Source: Deltaproteobacteria bacterium
GTDB taxonomy: Bacteria > Myxococcota_A > Polyangia > Polyangiales > Ga0077539
Direction: 5' to 3'
NCBI GenBank assembly: GCA_947477565.1
Contig: CANJUR010000039.1
Location: 1 to 41,360 of the forward strand
Length of the DNA: 41,360 nucleotides
The position numbers and the translations under genes are program-made. This document shows positions 1 through 8,715 of the stretch, in pieces (position 1 is the stretch's first letter; every line of letters starts with the position of its first letter). The notes beneath the pieces were generated by a model. It was not told where the DNA came from, made no database searches, and saw only the letters and a list, made by a program, of their open reading frames with translations.

Positions 1-4
1 CGCC

Positions 5-157
5 GTGCCGCGTGCTGAAGCACACGGCACCCCAGCGAAAGCCCGCAGCGGGCTCCATCCCGGGTCCCACGGGGCAGCGCTTCTCCATCGGGACATCGTA
101 GGAGCCCGGGTCTGCCCCGGGCTTCCACACCGTGCCGTGTGCTTCAGCAGGCGGCAC
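5..157. repeat. Pair of REP-like hairpins in inverted orientation
   Basis: An 18-base element, TGCTGAAGCACACGGCAC at 13-30, recurs as its exact reverse complement at 132-149. Each copy is itself a hairpin: GTGCCG/CGGCAC outer arms and GTGCT/AGCAC inner arms at 5-30, and a related imperfect stem at 132-157. Between them lie further perfect hairpins, AGCCCG/CGGGCT near 40-55 and AGCCCGGG/CCCGGGCT near 102-123. The 5' end is cut by the window edge. The nested structure resembles paired REP/BIME elements or a small non-autonomous element; no transposase is visible nearby. Confidence 0.65.
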
Positions 158-258
158 AGTGGGCCGAGGCGACGTACTCCGAACCTCAGCATGGAGCCAC
201 ACCTCTTGACTCCTCCCAGGCGGGCCGCGCATTTCACCTCTCCTGCCGCCCTCGTACG

Positions 259-1407
259 ATGCGGGCGTATCACCCGGAGCACACCCCCACCGTGCGCGTC
301 GTCATCACCGAATTCATGGACACCCGCGAGGTGCTCGAGCTCACCGAGGGGCACGACGTTCTCTACGACCCGCGCCTCGTCGACGACCCCGCGAGGCTGC
401 GCGCCGAGGCCGCCGACGCCGAGGTGCTCGTGGTGCGGGACCGCACGCCGGTGCGCGGAGAGCTTCTCTCCTCGCTCGCGCGGTGCCGCGTCGTACTGCA
501 GCAGGGCGGCGTCTGCGACAACGTCGACCTCGAGGCGTGCCGCGCCCGGGGCATCGAGGTCGAGCACGGCGCCCCCGTCGAGGTGCCCGCGGACCTCGTC
601 TACGGCTGCCTCACGCACGTCCCTCTGTGGATCGATTTCCCTTCGTACGTGCGCCCCATCTTTCTCGGCGCGGCGCAGCACGACGGCGCGCTGAACGTCC
701 GCGACCTCGCGCCCGAGTGGGACCGCCACCACCCCATCCTCGCCGGCCTCGCAGGCACCTTCGCGCTCAAGAACTACGTGCTGCAGCAGCACCCCGGCGC
801 GCGCACGGTCGGCGTCTGTCAGTACCGGAAGTTCATCGCGTCGGCGCGGTTCGGGACACCGTCGGCGACCTTCGGCCCGATGAACGTGCTCCGCAAGAGC
901 GACCTCGCGCGCGTCTCGCTGCACGACCTGATGGCCCCGCGCCCCGCCGCGTTCATGATCGGACTGCCGTCGCTGCTGCGGCACAACGGCTCCGAGCGCA
1001 CCTATCTCCAGCAGTATGCCGACGCGCACCACGTCGAGGATCTCCTGCGCTTCACCGCCGAGGCCGTCGCGCTCGGCGTGCTCGACAAGAACGACGTCGA
1101 GCCGTTCTTCCAGTCGCGGCTCTTCTACACGGGCGGCGTCGAGCTGGGCTTCTACCCGGCGCCGTTCTGGCTGCGTGCCGTCACAGAGATCGAGGCCGTG
1201 GTGCGCGCGTGCATCGCTCGCCATCCCGACGCCCGCAGCGGCCCGCAGGCTCGCGCCTGGGCCTTCTGCGCCGAGCGCTTCGGGAGCTTCGTGCTGGCCC
1301 GCCACCTCCAGCGCGAACACGCCAGCGTCGACTGGGTGCGCGACTACTTCGGCCAACTCTACACAGTGAACGAGAACGACGGGCTCGAGTACGTCAGCGG
1401 CACCTGA
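259..1407 (+). CDS. 2-hydroxyacid dehydrogenase-like N-terminus joined to a DUF4422-like glycosyltransferase domain
   Basis: The protein has 382 residues from ATG 259; an in-frame GTG at 292 would remove 11. Residues 12-100 resemble the N-terminal half of D-isomer-specific 2-hydroxyacid dehydrogenases (D-3-phosphoglycerate dehydrogenase type): VVITEFMDTREVL at the start, then alternating strands and helices, ending in the family-like DNVDLEACRARGIEV. The usual NAD-binding Rossmann half does not follow. Instead residues 120-382 carry HHPILAGLAGTFALKNYV, GVCQYRKF, a GFYPAPFW segment and a final FCAERFGSFVLARHL. These recall DUF4422-type glycosyltransferases (GLxHYRRY, GYxxERLxxxWL). No signal peptide is visible. 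The first part is fairly clear by pattern, the second is a looser match, so the real activity is unknown. A gene fusion or a rearranged gene are both possible. About 100 bases separate it from the next gene on the same strand. Confidence 0.6.
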   Translation: MRAYHPEHTPTVRVVITEFMDTREVLELTEGHDVLYDPRLVDDPARLRAEAADAEVLVVRDRTPVRGELLSSLARCRVVLQQGGVCDNVDLEACRARGIEVEHGAPVEVPADLVYGCLTHVPLWIDFPSYVRPIFLGAAQHDGALNVRDLAPEWDRHHPILAGLAGTFALKNYVLQQHPGARTVGVCQYRKFIASARFGTPSATFGPMNVLRKSDLARVSLHDLMAPRPAAFMIGLPSLLRHNGSERTYLQQYADAHHVEDLLRFTAEAVALGVLDKNDVEPFFQSRLFYTGGVELGFYPAPFWLRAVTEIEAVVRACIARHPDARSGPQARAWAFCAERFGSFVLARHLQREHASVDWVRDYFGQLYTVNENDGLEYVSGT

Positions 1408-1458
1408 GCGCCGCAGGGCGTCGCGTGGCCTCACACGCAGGGCAGCGTCGGCAAAATG

Positions 1459-1476
1459 GCGAAGTCCTGACTTCGC
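1459..1476. promoter_or_regulatory. Perfect 8-bp inverted repeat upstream of the cyclophilin gene
   Basis: GCGAAGTC CT GACTTCGC is a perfect inverted repeat lying 31 bases before the start of the next gene. There is no following T-run, so it does not look like an intrinsic terminator. It could be an operator or an mRNA hairpin. Function is not shown by the sequence. Confidence 0.35.
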
Positions 1477-1507
1477 GACGACACAGGCGGAGCTATCGTC
1501 GCCCGCG

Positions 1508-3421
1508 ATGAACAACAACACAGGACGGGGCGCGCCTCGCGGGTGTGAAACCACCTCCGAAGCACGTTGGGCGGGCCTCGCAGTGGGCCTTTGCGCGTTG
1601 ATGATCGGGCCCGGCGGGTGTTCGCGTGCGCCGAGGGGAGACGCTCGGACCGCGGCGTCGGCGGACGTCGGAATCGCGCCGGCAAACCCCGACGCTGCGA
1701 TGGCTGCACGGGACGCCGCCGCCGTCGCACCGACACAGGCCGCCGCGAGCGACGCCTGGACCCGCGGGTACAGCGACGGGGTGCTCGACGCGGCCACGCT
1801 CCGCGCCTGGATGACCGAGGCGGCCGGACCGGACGGGGAAGCCGCGGCGTTCGCGCTCGGGCGGCGATGCCCGACCAGCGGCCTCAACGCCGTCCTCGGA
1901 ACGCTCCCATCGGCGCGGATGGACACGTTTCTCCGCGGGCTGGTCGGTCGGCCCCTGGGCGCGATTCCGGTGCCCGCCGGGTGGACCCAGCGCTGGTCCG
2001 AAGAGCCGGCCACGGTCGCGCTCGGGACGCTCCTCGGGAAGAACAGCATCGCCCTCGATGCCTCGATGGCAGCGCTGACCGAGCCGATGCTCCTCGACGG
2101 CGACTTCGAACACCAGGTGGCCGGCGCGCGCAGCCTCCAGAACGCCTCGGTCCCGATTCCGAGCCTCAGCGCGCTGCTGGGTCTGCATCCCGTCGCGCTC
2201 GCGATCGCGGTGCGTTCGTTGGGCCAGCGCACCGCCGTCCCGGCTGCGCTCTGGATCGGTCTCCTCACGGACATCGCGACCCGTCTCGCCAGCAACCCCC
2301 GTAGCTGGGCGGGCGCGTGGATGACCGTCGTCGATGCCGCCCCGATGGGGGATGTGACCGTTCGCCGCGCGGTGCTCGGGCTCGAGCCACTGCTGTCCGC
2401 GGTTGCGCTCGCTCCCGTCGGAGTGCAGGCCGCCTTCCGTTGCTCCCTCGCGCTGCGCCTCGATCGTCTCGACGAGGGACACCGCAGCGAGCAGTGCGCC
2501 ACCGGGCCCGAAGAGTGGCGCTCGTTCGCGACCGTGGCCGAGCGCGCACGCTCGCCGATGGAGGACCGTCTCATCGACGCGACGCTGCGCAGCCTGCTGC
2601 GGCGCGGCGCGGGCAATGCGCGGGTCGTCGAGGCCGTCGCGCAGTCCGCGGTGCTCCTGCCGCCTGCCATCGCCCAGCCGCTGCTCCTCCTGATCGTCGA
2701 AAACCCCGACCCTGGCGTCCTGGCGACGCTCCTTGAAGGCCTCGCGGGGCATCTCGACCTGGCGCGCGCCTTTCCGGCCACGTCCATCGATCGGCTCCTC
2801 GCCGCGCCGTTTGATCTCCCGGAGGCGCAGTCCCTCGAGGCGCGCCTCAACGCCATCCGACTTCGACGGCTCCTCGGGCGACCGGCGGGAGAGATACGCA
2901 CTGCTGTTCGGGCCATCCGGTTGGCGGTCGCCCCGGACGCAGGCGTGGCCCCGCAGGCGGGCACCCGCGCGCCGGCGAGCGTCGCAGGGACCGCTGTGCT
3001 CAACACCAGCGCGGGCTTCATTCGCATCGAACTCCGCGCCGACACGGCCCCGGCGGCCTTCGCGCTCATCCAGGAGACCATCGCCGCGGGGACGTATCGC
3101 CGCACGACCTTTCACCGGGTGGTTCCGGGCTTCGTCGCGCAGGGCGGCGACCCGCGGGCGGACGGCTACGGCGGCATCGCGCACATCGTCCCGACGGAGA
3201 TCTCCGGCGCACGCTTCGAGCGCGGCGCCGTCGGCATCGCCCTCGCGGGGCTCGACACCGGCGGAACCCAGTTTTTCATCACCCTCGCCGACACCCCGCA
3301 CCTCGACGCGCGCTACCCCTACCTCGGGCGGGTCGTCGCCGGAATGAACATCGCCGACCGCCTCATGGCCGGCGACGAGATCATCGATGTCATCTTCGTC
3401 CCGGCGGGCTCGGGTCCGTAG
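1508..3421 (+). CDS. Lipoprotein with C-terminal cyclophilin-type peptidyl-prolyl isomerase domain
   Basis: The protein has 637 residues. The N-terminus has a hydrophobic stretch ending in GPGGCSRAP, a plausible lipobox with Cys 38, then an Ala/Asp-rich linker. Residues of about 85-490 are helical and Ala/Leu-rich, consistent with HEAT-like repeats, but I recognise no named family. Residues 498-637 are a cyclophilin domain: FHRVVPGF (535-542), QGGDP (545-549), GTQFFIT (586-592) and TPHLD (596-600) match the family core, including the catalytic Arg of the FHR motif. The cyclophilin Trp near TPHLD is absent, as in many bacterial members. It probably catalyses proline cis/trans isomerisation of envelope proteins, with the helical part as scaffold. 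It converges with the transporter gene 36 bases downstream. Confidence 0.85.
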   Translation: MNNNTGRGAPRGCETTSEARWAGLAVGLCALMIGPGGCSRAPRGDARTAASADVGIAPANPDAAMAARDAAAVAPTQAAASDAWTRGYSDGVLDAATLRAWMTEAAGPDGEAAAFALGRRCPTSGLNAVLGTLPSARMDTFLRGLVGRPLGAIPVPAGWTQRWSEEPATVALGTLLGKNSIALDASMAALTEPMLLDGDFEHQVAGARSLQNASVPIPSLSALLGLHPVALAIAVRSLGQRTAVPAALWIGLLTDIATRLASNPRSWAGAWMTVVDAAPMGDVTVRRAVLGLEPLLSAVALAPVGVQAAFRCSLALRLDRLDEGHRSEQCATGPEEWRSFATVAERARSPMEDRLIDATLRSLLRRGAGNARVVEAVAQSAVLLPPAIAQPLLLLIVENPDPGVLATLLEGLAGHLDLARAFPATSIDRLLAAPFDLPEAQSLEARLNAIRLRRLLGRPAGEIRTAVRAIRLAVAPDAGVAPQAGTRAPASVAGTAVLNTSAGFIRIELRADTAPAAFALIQETIAAGTYRRTTFHRVVPGFVAQGGDPRADGYGGIAHIVPTEISGARFERGAVGIALAGLDTGGTQFFITLADTPHLDARYPYLGRVVAGMNIADRLMAGDEIIDVIFVPAGSGP

Positions 3422-3457
3422 GCACTGCGCTGCCGGTACGGAGCAAGCCTCCCGGAC

Positions 3458-5314
3458 TCAGCGACGGATGATCTCCAGAACGATCGCCAGCACCGGCATC
3501 AGGATGGACCCGACCACGGCCTCTCCCGCGATGAGCCCGGAGGCGAGCGGGGCGGCGTAGCGCTCGAAGTTTCCGTCGGGGCCCGGCGCGGCCTTGCGCC
3601 AGACGGCGGCGATCACCGCCCCGAGGGCGATGGCGATGTTGAGCGAGGCCGGCAGGATGAGCGCGAAGCCCAGCGCCGCGGGAATCGGAACAAACCAGAA
3701 CCGGCTCCCGGTGCCGTCTTTCTTTTGCACCGCGAGGAGCAGCTCGAAGACCACGCCGAGCACGATGCCCACCTTCGAGGCCACGAGCGCGCCGTGCGGG
3801 AGGTACCCGAGGCCGCGCTCCATCGCGATGGCGAGCGTGGCGATCTTGAGGCCCGTCGGGGCTGAGAGCTGACCCGGGTTGAGCCCGATTCCGTACGTGT
3901 GCTGCAGCACGTTGAACACGATGGGCGTGAGCAGCGCGCCGATGGGGATCACGATGAGTTGTGCGAGCACGAGGGTGCGAAAGCGTCCGCCGAGGCGCTG
4001 CGCGACCCAGAAGGCCGGCACGCCCTGCTCCGAGGCCGACTGCGGGCTCGCGCTCACGTAGGCCGCGGTGAGGTTCGCGCGAATCTGCGCCGGCCAGATC
4101 ATGCCGAAGAGAAACTGCGTCGCGTTGGCCATGAGGGACACCGGCCCGGAGCCGGTGATGCCCATCACGCGCAGCCCCGCCACGATGAGCACCGGCTGAA
4201 TCGCTACTGCGAGCAGCACCTCGGTCCACGGCACGTGAAACCACGCGGTGGTGAGCAGGACGAGGAGCGTGATGCTCACGACGAGCCCGGTGACCGTCCA
4301 CCAGGCCGGGATGGTCTCGTCGGCCTGGGACTCGAACGCGGGCTCGTCGGGCGTGGTGTTGCGGCTCAACATGCTGCGCACCACGGGGATGAGCACGCTC
4401 GTGACCGCCGCGGCGATCATCATCGCGGTGGCGGGCCACATCATCCACTGCACCACGTACTTGAAGTGCGAGTGCGCGTGCGAGAACTCCGCGGCCTTGC
4501 CGCACGACTGCGTGAGGAAGGCGATGGTCGCCTCGCGCCCGGCGCCGTCGAGCGAGGCGAGGCAGCGCCCGAGGTCGGCCTCACGCACGCCGGAGAGGGC
4601 GGAGTAGCGGGCGGCGCGCTCGCCGAAGGTGGCGACGATCCAGGTGCCCAGGAGCCCGGAGAGGCCGACGGAGAGGGGAACCAGCATCCCGAGGCCGAGG
4701 GCTGCGAGTTCGAGGCCCAGTGACACGTTGAGCGCGGCGTTGGAGACGATGGGGGGAATGACCCCGAGGCCGTCGCGCAGGAAGGTGAGGAAGCCCGCGA
4801 TGCCGGTGGTGGTGGTGAGCACGTCGCGGCGGGCCTGGGTGCTCTCGCTGGCGTTCGGATCGGTGAGTGTCTGCGCGATGGAGAGCGTCGCGACGGAGCC
4901 CGGCCACGGCAGCTTGCGATCGGCGAGAATCGAGCTGCGGGGCAGGATTCCCATGAACACCCCGAGGTTGGCGGAGACCACCAGCCAGATGAACATCTGC
5001 ATCGACGAAGGGTGGAAGCCGATGTCCCGGCCGGTGAGCGCCTTGATGTAGAAAAACGCCGCGAGGATCACCACCATGAAGGAGATTCCCGAGACCATCC
5101 CGATCATGGATTGGATGAGATTGAGCTGGATGCCCAGCTCGCGCCCCTTCGTGCGCTTGCCGAGCGCGAAGGCGGCGAGAAACATCCCCCCCATGGTGAG
5201 GTCTACGCTCTGCCCCAGTTTGAGCGTGACGTAGGGCGTGGCGGCGGCGGCCACCGTGCAGAGGAGACACCCGAGGAGCACGGTGCGTGCGTTGAGCTCA
5301 TTCTCGTTTTTCAT
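3458..5314 (-). CDS. OPT-family oligopeptide/metal-chelate transporter
   Basis: The 618-residue polytopic membrane protein starts at ATG 5314 (MKNENELNARTVLLG). An upstream in-frame ATG at 5350 would add 12 charged residues. About 14-16 hydrophobic segments run through the sequence. Length and features such as TPYVTLKLGQSVDLTMGGMF near the N-terminus, LGIQLNLIQSMIGMVSG, and the ATQFLFGMIWPAQIRANLTA segment near the C-terminal third fit the oligopeptide transporter (OPT) superfamily. Those proteins use the proton gradient to import peptides or metal chelates. The substrate cannot be told from sequence. It is divergent from the gene at 5411, with a 96-base shared promoter region, and convergent with the cyclophilin gene. 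Confidence 0.82.
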   Translation of the reverse strand: MKNENELNARTVLLGCLLCTVAAAATPYVTLKLGQSVDLTMGGMFLAAFALGKRTKGRELGIQLNLIQSMIGMVSGISFMVVILAAFFYIKALTGRDIGFHPSSMQMFIWLVVSANLGVFMGILPRSSILADRKLPWPGSVATLSIAQTLTDPNASESTQARRDVLTTTTGIAGFLTFLRDGLGVIPPIVSNAALNVSLGLELAALGLGMLVPLSVGLSGLLGTWIVATFGERAARYSALSGVREADLGRCLASLDGAGREATIAFLTQSCGKAAEFSHAHSHFKYVVQWMMWPATAMMIAAAVTSVLIPVVRSMLSRNTTPDEPAFESQADETIPAWWTVTGLVVSITLLVLLTTAWFHVPWTEVLLAVAIQPVLIVAGLRVMGITGSGPVSLMANATQFLFGMIWPAQIRANLTAAYVSASPQSASEQGVPAFWVAQRLGGRFRTLVLAQLIVIPIGALLTPIVFNVLQHTYGIGLNPGQLSAPTGLKIATLAIAMERGLGYLPHGALVASKVGIVLGVVFELLLAVQKKDGTGSRFWFVPIPAALGFALILPASLNIAIALGAVIAAVWRKAAPGPDGNFERYAAPLASGLIAGEAVVGSILMPVLAIVLEIIRR

Positions 5315-5410
5315 GCGCGGGCTGACGCTACCTGAGCCGCGGAGAATCATCACCAGCCGACTCCCCGGGTGCCGCTCGATGCCGCTCGCAGGGCTGGTAG
5401 TGTTCGCGGC

Positions 5411-7948
5411 ATGAAGCTCTTTCCATGGACCCAACGCACCCCACGACGCTCTCTCCCGGCGCTGCTGACGCTGCTGTCCGGGGTGTTTGCCGCGGCGCCT
5501 GCTGCGGCCCAGACGCGGGTGCTCGTGCTCGCGGACGGCAGCACGCGGTTTAGTGCGGTCTCGTACTACAACGCCGCGATCTCGGAGTTTGCAGCGGTGG
5601 TGGGCGCGAGCAACGTGCAGAGCCGCAACGACCTCGACACCGCGACGCTCACGTCCGCCGACCTGCAACGCCCCGGTGGCGGCAGCTACGACATCGTCGT
5701 TCTTGTGGCGTCGTTCAACGGCATCGGAACGTCCAACTGGACGCTGCTTCGCGACGCCGTGCGCACCCGCGCTGCGCGGTCGTTCGTGCTGTTTTCCGAC
5801 CATTGCAGCATTTGCAGCGCTGACAACGTCGATGGCGGAAATGGCAACGGCATGGTTCCGCTGCTCAACGCGGCCACCGGCTGGGGCGCCACGATCGGCA
5901 CGCTGCGCATGGCACCGCTCCCTGCTCCGCTCAACACCGGTAGCCCGTTGAGCAGTTCGTTCACGGGCATGAACCCGATGCAGACCAACGACTACCGCTC
6001 GATGAACCGCGTCCCGAGCAACAACGCGCTCTACCTCGCTCCAGGCGCGGCTGTTCCGCCTGCGGGCACCACGCGCATCGACGACGTGACCGCGGTGTTG
6101 CTCTCCAGCGCCGAGTCTTACCGCGGCCTCGGGGCGTGCGTCTTCGCGATCGCAGACGTGAACCCGCTTGCGATTCCGGGCAATCCAGGCCGCGTCGGTC
6201 CGGCCTTCGTCAACGCCGTCACGTCCGCCACGGGCTCGTGCGCGGCCGGGCCGCTGGTCATCACGACTCCTGCCTCGGGCACCGTCACCGCCAATCCGCG
6301 GCCGGTGATTTCGGGCCTCGCGCAGCCTGGTTCGACGGTGGTGGTGATGGTGGGCGGACAGACCCTCTCCACCGTGGCGGCGCTCGACGGAAGCTGGTCG
6401 GTCACCCCCACGGCGCTGGCCGAAGGGAACTACACCGCGACGGCGACGCGCACCCTCGGCGCGCTTGTGCAGACGGCCTCGACTTCGTTCACGGTGACGG
6501 TCTGCGGGAGCGGCGCGATCGTGGGCGTCGAGCGATGCGACGACGGAAACACCACCGCGGGCGACGGATGCTCGGCCACCTGTGAAGTGGAGCGCGGCTT
6601 CGTCTGCCGCGGCGACCGATCGACGTGCGCGGTCACGTGCGGCGACGGTGTGCGCGCGCCGACGGAGACATGCGACGACGGAAACGCCAGCGCGGGCGAC
6701 GGATGCTCGGCCACCTGCGCGATCGAAGCGGGATGGAGTTGCGACAACCCCGACACCACGGTGGTCTATTCGCGACGGGGCGTGAGTGATTGCGTGGAGG
6801 TTCCGGGCTTCGAGCCCGCGTCATCGACCGCGGTGCCTTCGCGCCTCGCGGTGCCGGGCGTCGGCGTCTGGACGGCGTACCGCGCGCGCTACGTCACTGG
6901 CGTCGTGGACTTCGCCGATCGACCGACCTCGTTTCGCTCGCCGACGCTGCTCCAGTTCGATCCTGGGACGGGCGTTCGCGCGGCGGTGTTTGGGGGCTTC
7001 ACCACCATCGGCCAGACCTCCGCAGCCCTCGCCCGCACGGTGGCCGAGCGCGTGTCGTACGACTTCGCGGTGGGCGTGGCCGACTCGGTGCGCGCCGCCA
7101 ATCCCGACGTCGCCAGCGCGTGCAGCAACAACTCCGACACCGCCATCACCTACCGCATCGACTCGATGAGCGTGTGCGGCCCGGCGTGCCGCGACACCTC
7201 GATGACCGGCACGGACACCGGTTGCACGATGGCCGCGCCGCACTGCCGTTCTCTCACGGGCGGCGGCGCTCGCTGCGAGGCGTGCGTGGACAGCGCGACG
7301 ACCGGCGCCGACCTCGGATGCACCACGACGACGCCGTACTGCGTTTCCGATGCGATGGGGCGCAACGCCTGCGTCGCCTGCGTGGGCGCGGCGGACTGCG
7401 ACGACAGCGTCGCCTGCACCACAGACGCTTGCGGAAACGGAGCCTGCTCCCACACGCCCGTCGCCGCGGGCGGCGCAGGCGGCTGCAGCACCGGGCTCGT
7501 GTGCTCCGGGGGCGCAACCGGAACCTGCGTGCAATGTGTCTCCGACGCTCAGTGCACGGGTGTCGCGTCGGTGTGTGACCTCGTGACCTCGACCTGCCGC
7601 GCCCCCGTGATGGACGCCGGTGCCGACGTCACCGACGTCACCGACGTCGCCGACGTCACCGACGTCACCGACGTGCCTTCGACGGATGCCGCCACCGATG
7701 TGGTCACGGACGCGAGCGTGCAGGACGTCACGACCGCACAGGATGTGCCTGCGAAGGAGGATGTTTCGACCGTGCGAGACAGCGGCACGACGGTCGACGC
7801 GTCGGATTCGGGGCAGAAGGTGTTTGCGTTGCAGGGTGACGGTTGCGGATGCGCGGTCCCTGGCACAGGGGATCGTCGTCCATCGGCGGCAGGTGCGCTC
7901 TTCGCCCTCGGCGCAGCGCTCGCCCGTCGCCGTCGAAAGCGCCACTGA
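5411..7948 (+). CDS. Secreted protein with Myxococcus cysteine-rich repeats and MYXO-CTERM-like tail
   Basis: The protein has 845 residues. The ATG at 5411 gives a clean signal peptide (basic start, LPALLTLLSGVFAAAPAAAQ). Residues of about 35-275 form an unrecognised exported domain that starts with RVLVLADGSTRF and has an alpha/beta look. A bacterial Ig-like segment follows (VITTPASGTVTANPRPVISG...). Next come two near-identical CDDGN-x4-GDGCSATC repeats (Myxococcus cysteine-rich repeat/DUF4215 type), then a Cys-rich stretch. A DVT/DVP linker leads to the C-terminus: GDGCGCAVPG, a hydrophobic helix and RRRRKRH. That tripartite end matches MYXO-CTERM sorting signals, which anchor proteins at the myxobacterial cell surface. 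The ligand or role is unknown. Confidence 0.85.
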   Translation: MKLFPWTQRTPRRSLPALLTLLSGVFAAAPAAAQTRVLVLADGSTRFSAVSYYNAAISEFAAVVGASNVQSRNDLDTATLTSADLQRPGGGSYDIVVLVASFNGIGTSNWTLLRDAVRTRAARSFVLFSDHCSICSADNVDGGNGNGMVPLLNAATGWGATIGTLRMAPLPAPLNTGSPLSSSFTGMNPMQTNDYRSMNRVPSNNALYLAPGAAVPPAGTTRIDDVTAVLLSSAESYRGLGACVFAIADVNPLAIPGNPGRVGPAFVNAVTSATGSCAAGPLVITTPASGTVTANPRPVISGLAQPGSTVVVMVGGQTLSTVAALDGSWSVTPTALAEGNYTATATRTLGALVQTASTSFTVTVCGSGAIVGVERCDDGNTTAGDGCSATCEVERGFVCRGDRSTCAVTCGDGVRAPTETCDDGNASAGDGCSATCAIEAGWSCDNPDTTVVYSRRGVSDCVEVPGFEPASSTAVPSRLAVPGVGVWTAYRARYVTGVVDFADRPTSFRSPTLLQFDPGTGVRAAVFGGFTTIGQTSAALARTVAERVSYDFAVGVADSVRAANPDVASACSNNSDTAITYRIDSMSVCGPACRDTSMTGTDTGCTMAAPHCRSLTGGGARCEACVDSATTGADLGCTTTTPYCVSDAMGRNACVACVGAADCDDSVACTTDACGNGACSHTPVAAGGAGGCSTGLVCSGGATGTCVQCVSDAQCTGVASVCDLVTSTCRAPVMDAGADVTDVTDVADVTDVTDVPSTDAATDVVTDASVQDVTTAQDVPAKEDVSTVRDSGTTVDASDSGQKVFALQGDGCGCAVPGTGDRRPSAAGALFALGAALARRRRKRH
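6537..6722 (+). repeat. Duplicated cysteine-rich repeat unit within the MYXO-CTERM gene
   Basis: Two copies of a roughly 47-base block, starting near 6536 and 6671, differ at only a few bases and encode CDDGNTTAGDGCSATC and CDDGNASAGDGCSATC. The high nucleotide identity points to recent internal duplication or gene conversion. Confidence 0.8.
7625..7678 (+). repeat. 9-bp tandem repeat encoding DVT units
   Basis: Six contiguous copies of GACGTCACC or close variants encode Asp-Val-Thr/Ala in the linker of the MYXO-CTERM protein. It is a likely site of slippage and length variation. Confidence 0.85.
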
Positions 7949-8122
7949 GCCCAACGCGCCACGCCGGAGCAACGGGTGATCCGGGCGTCCCAGAACTGAA
8001 CTGAAACCGCTTCTGGAGGTTTGGTCTACCGGACAGGTTCGGTGCTCGAAGGGATCAGGCGTCGGTTTGATCCGTTCGGGCGGTGCAGGTGTCGGAGCCG
8101 CCCGGGAAATCCATGCGGTCCT

Positions 8123-8140
8123 CGCGGGGGTGAACCCGCG
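8123..8140. other. Hairpin in the gap between two convergent genes
   Basis: CGCGGG GGTGAA CCCGCG forms a 6-bp GC-only stem with a 6-base loop. It lies in the 207-base gap (7949-8155) between the convergent genes at 5411 and 8156, the usual place for a transcription stop. No T-run follows on either strand, so a terminator role is only inferred from position. I see nothing else in the gap. Confidence 0.3.
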
Positions 8141-8155
8141 CGGCCGACGCAGGTC

Positions 8156-8413
8156 TCACTTGGTCGGCTTGTCCTTGGTCCAGTTGTAGCCAAGTTGCTG
8201 GGTGATGAGCGCCTGGGTGCCGGGGCCCACCATGCCGTCAACCGTGTAGCCAAAGGACTTCTGCACGTGAACCACTGCACCGTGGGTCGCGTCGCCGAAG
8301 TGGCCGTCTACGGTGAGGCCGTAGCCGAACTTGTTGAGTTGCTCTTGCAGGGTCGTCACCGCCGCGCCCTTGGATCCCGTCTTCAAAACCTCACCGCCGC
8401 TTGAACCGCTCAT
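8156..8413 (-). CDS. Small peptidoglycan-binding-domain protein
   Basis: The protein has 85 residues from ATG 8413, chosen because AGGGAG lies about 8 bases upstream; ATG 8419 is also possible. The whole protein is one peptidoglycan-binding domain 1 unit (PF01471 type): LKTGSKGAAVTTLQEQLNKF, YGLTVDGHFGDATHGAVVHVQ, then YTVDGMVGPGTQALI. The DGxFGxxT and VDGxVGxxTxxAL signatures are clear. There is no signal peptide or attached enzyme domain, which is unusual for a domain that normally targets cell-wall enzymes. It could be exported by a non-Sec route or act as a targeting subunit. It is divergent from the gene at 8716. Confidence 0.85.
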   Translation of the reverse strand: MSGSSGGEVLKTGSKGAAVTTLQEQLNKFGYGLTVDGHFGDATHGAVVHVQKSFGYTVDGMVGPGTQALITQQLGYNWTKDKPTK

Positions 8414-8715
8414 GATCATTTCTCCCTCTGCCCGGATGCCGATGTGATGACTCCGCGCGAGCGGGACTGTCGGCAACGTTCACACCGGCGTCAATCACGA
8501 CATTGGGTGGTTGTTCGTGGGACATGACGCGATGCGCGCAGTGCGTCGTTTACGAGACGGCGCCCGGTCTCCGTGTTTCACCCGCGCGGTCAGTGACAGC
8601 CGAGTAGCCGCGCCTCGGGCCGGTGGTCGAAGGCGTCGCGGCGATCGATCGCTTCTTCGACGGCACGCTCTCTTCACGAGCCGTCGCGTGTCCACGGTAT
8701 GCTTCGGCACCATCC
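8414..8715. other. Divergent intergenic region, no gene seen
   Basis: This 302-base gap lies between the divergent peptidoglycan-binding and PFK-2/FBPase-2 genes. It must hold both promoters, but I found no convincing -35/-10 pair. Open frames crossing it on either strand have no recognisable protein content. Confidence 0.4.

Noticed and set aside
1493..3301. Long minus-strand frame opposite the cyclophilin gene
   Set aside because: Its translation is Arg/Gly/Asp-rich noise typical of antisense frames in high-GC DNA; the plus strand has clear cyclophilin motifs.
8110..8145. CRISPR-like phrase GTCCTCGCGGGGGTGAACC in the 7949-8155 gap
   Set aside because: It resembles part of a type I-E repeat but occurs once, without spacers or cas genes.
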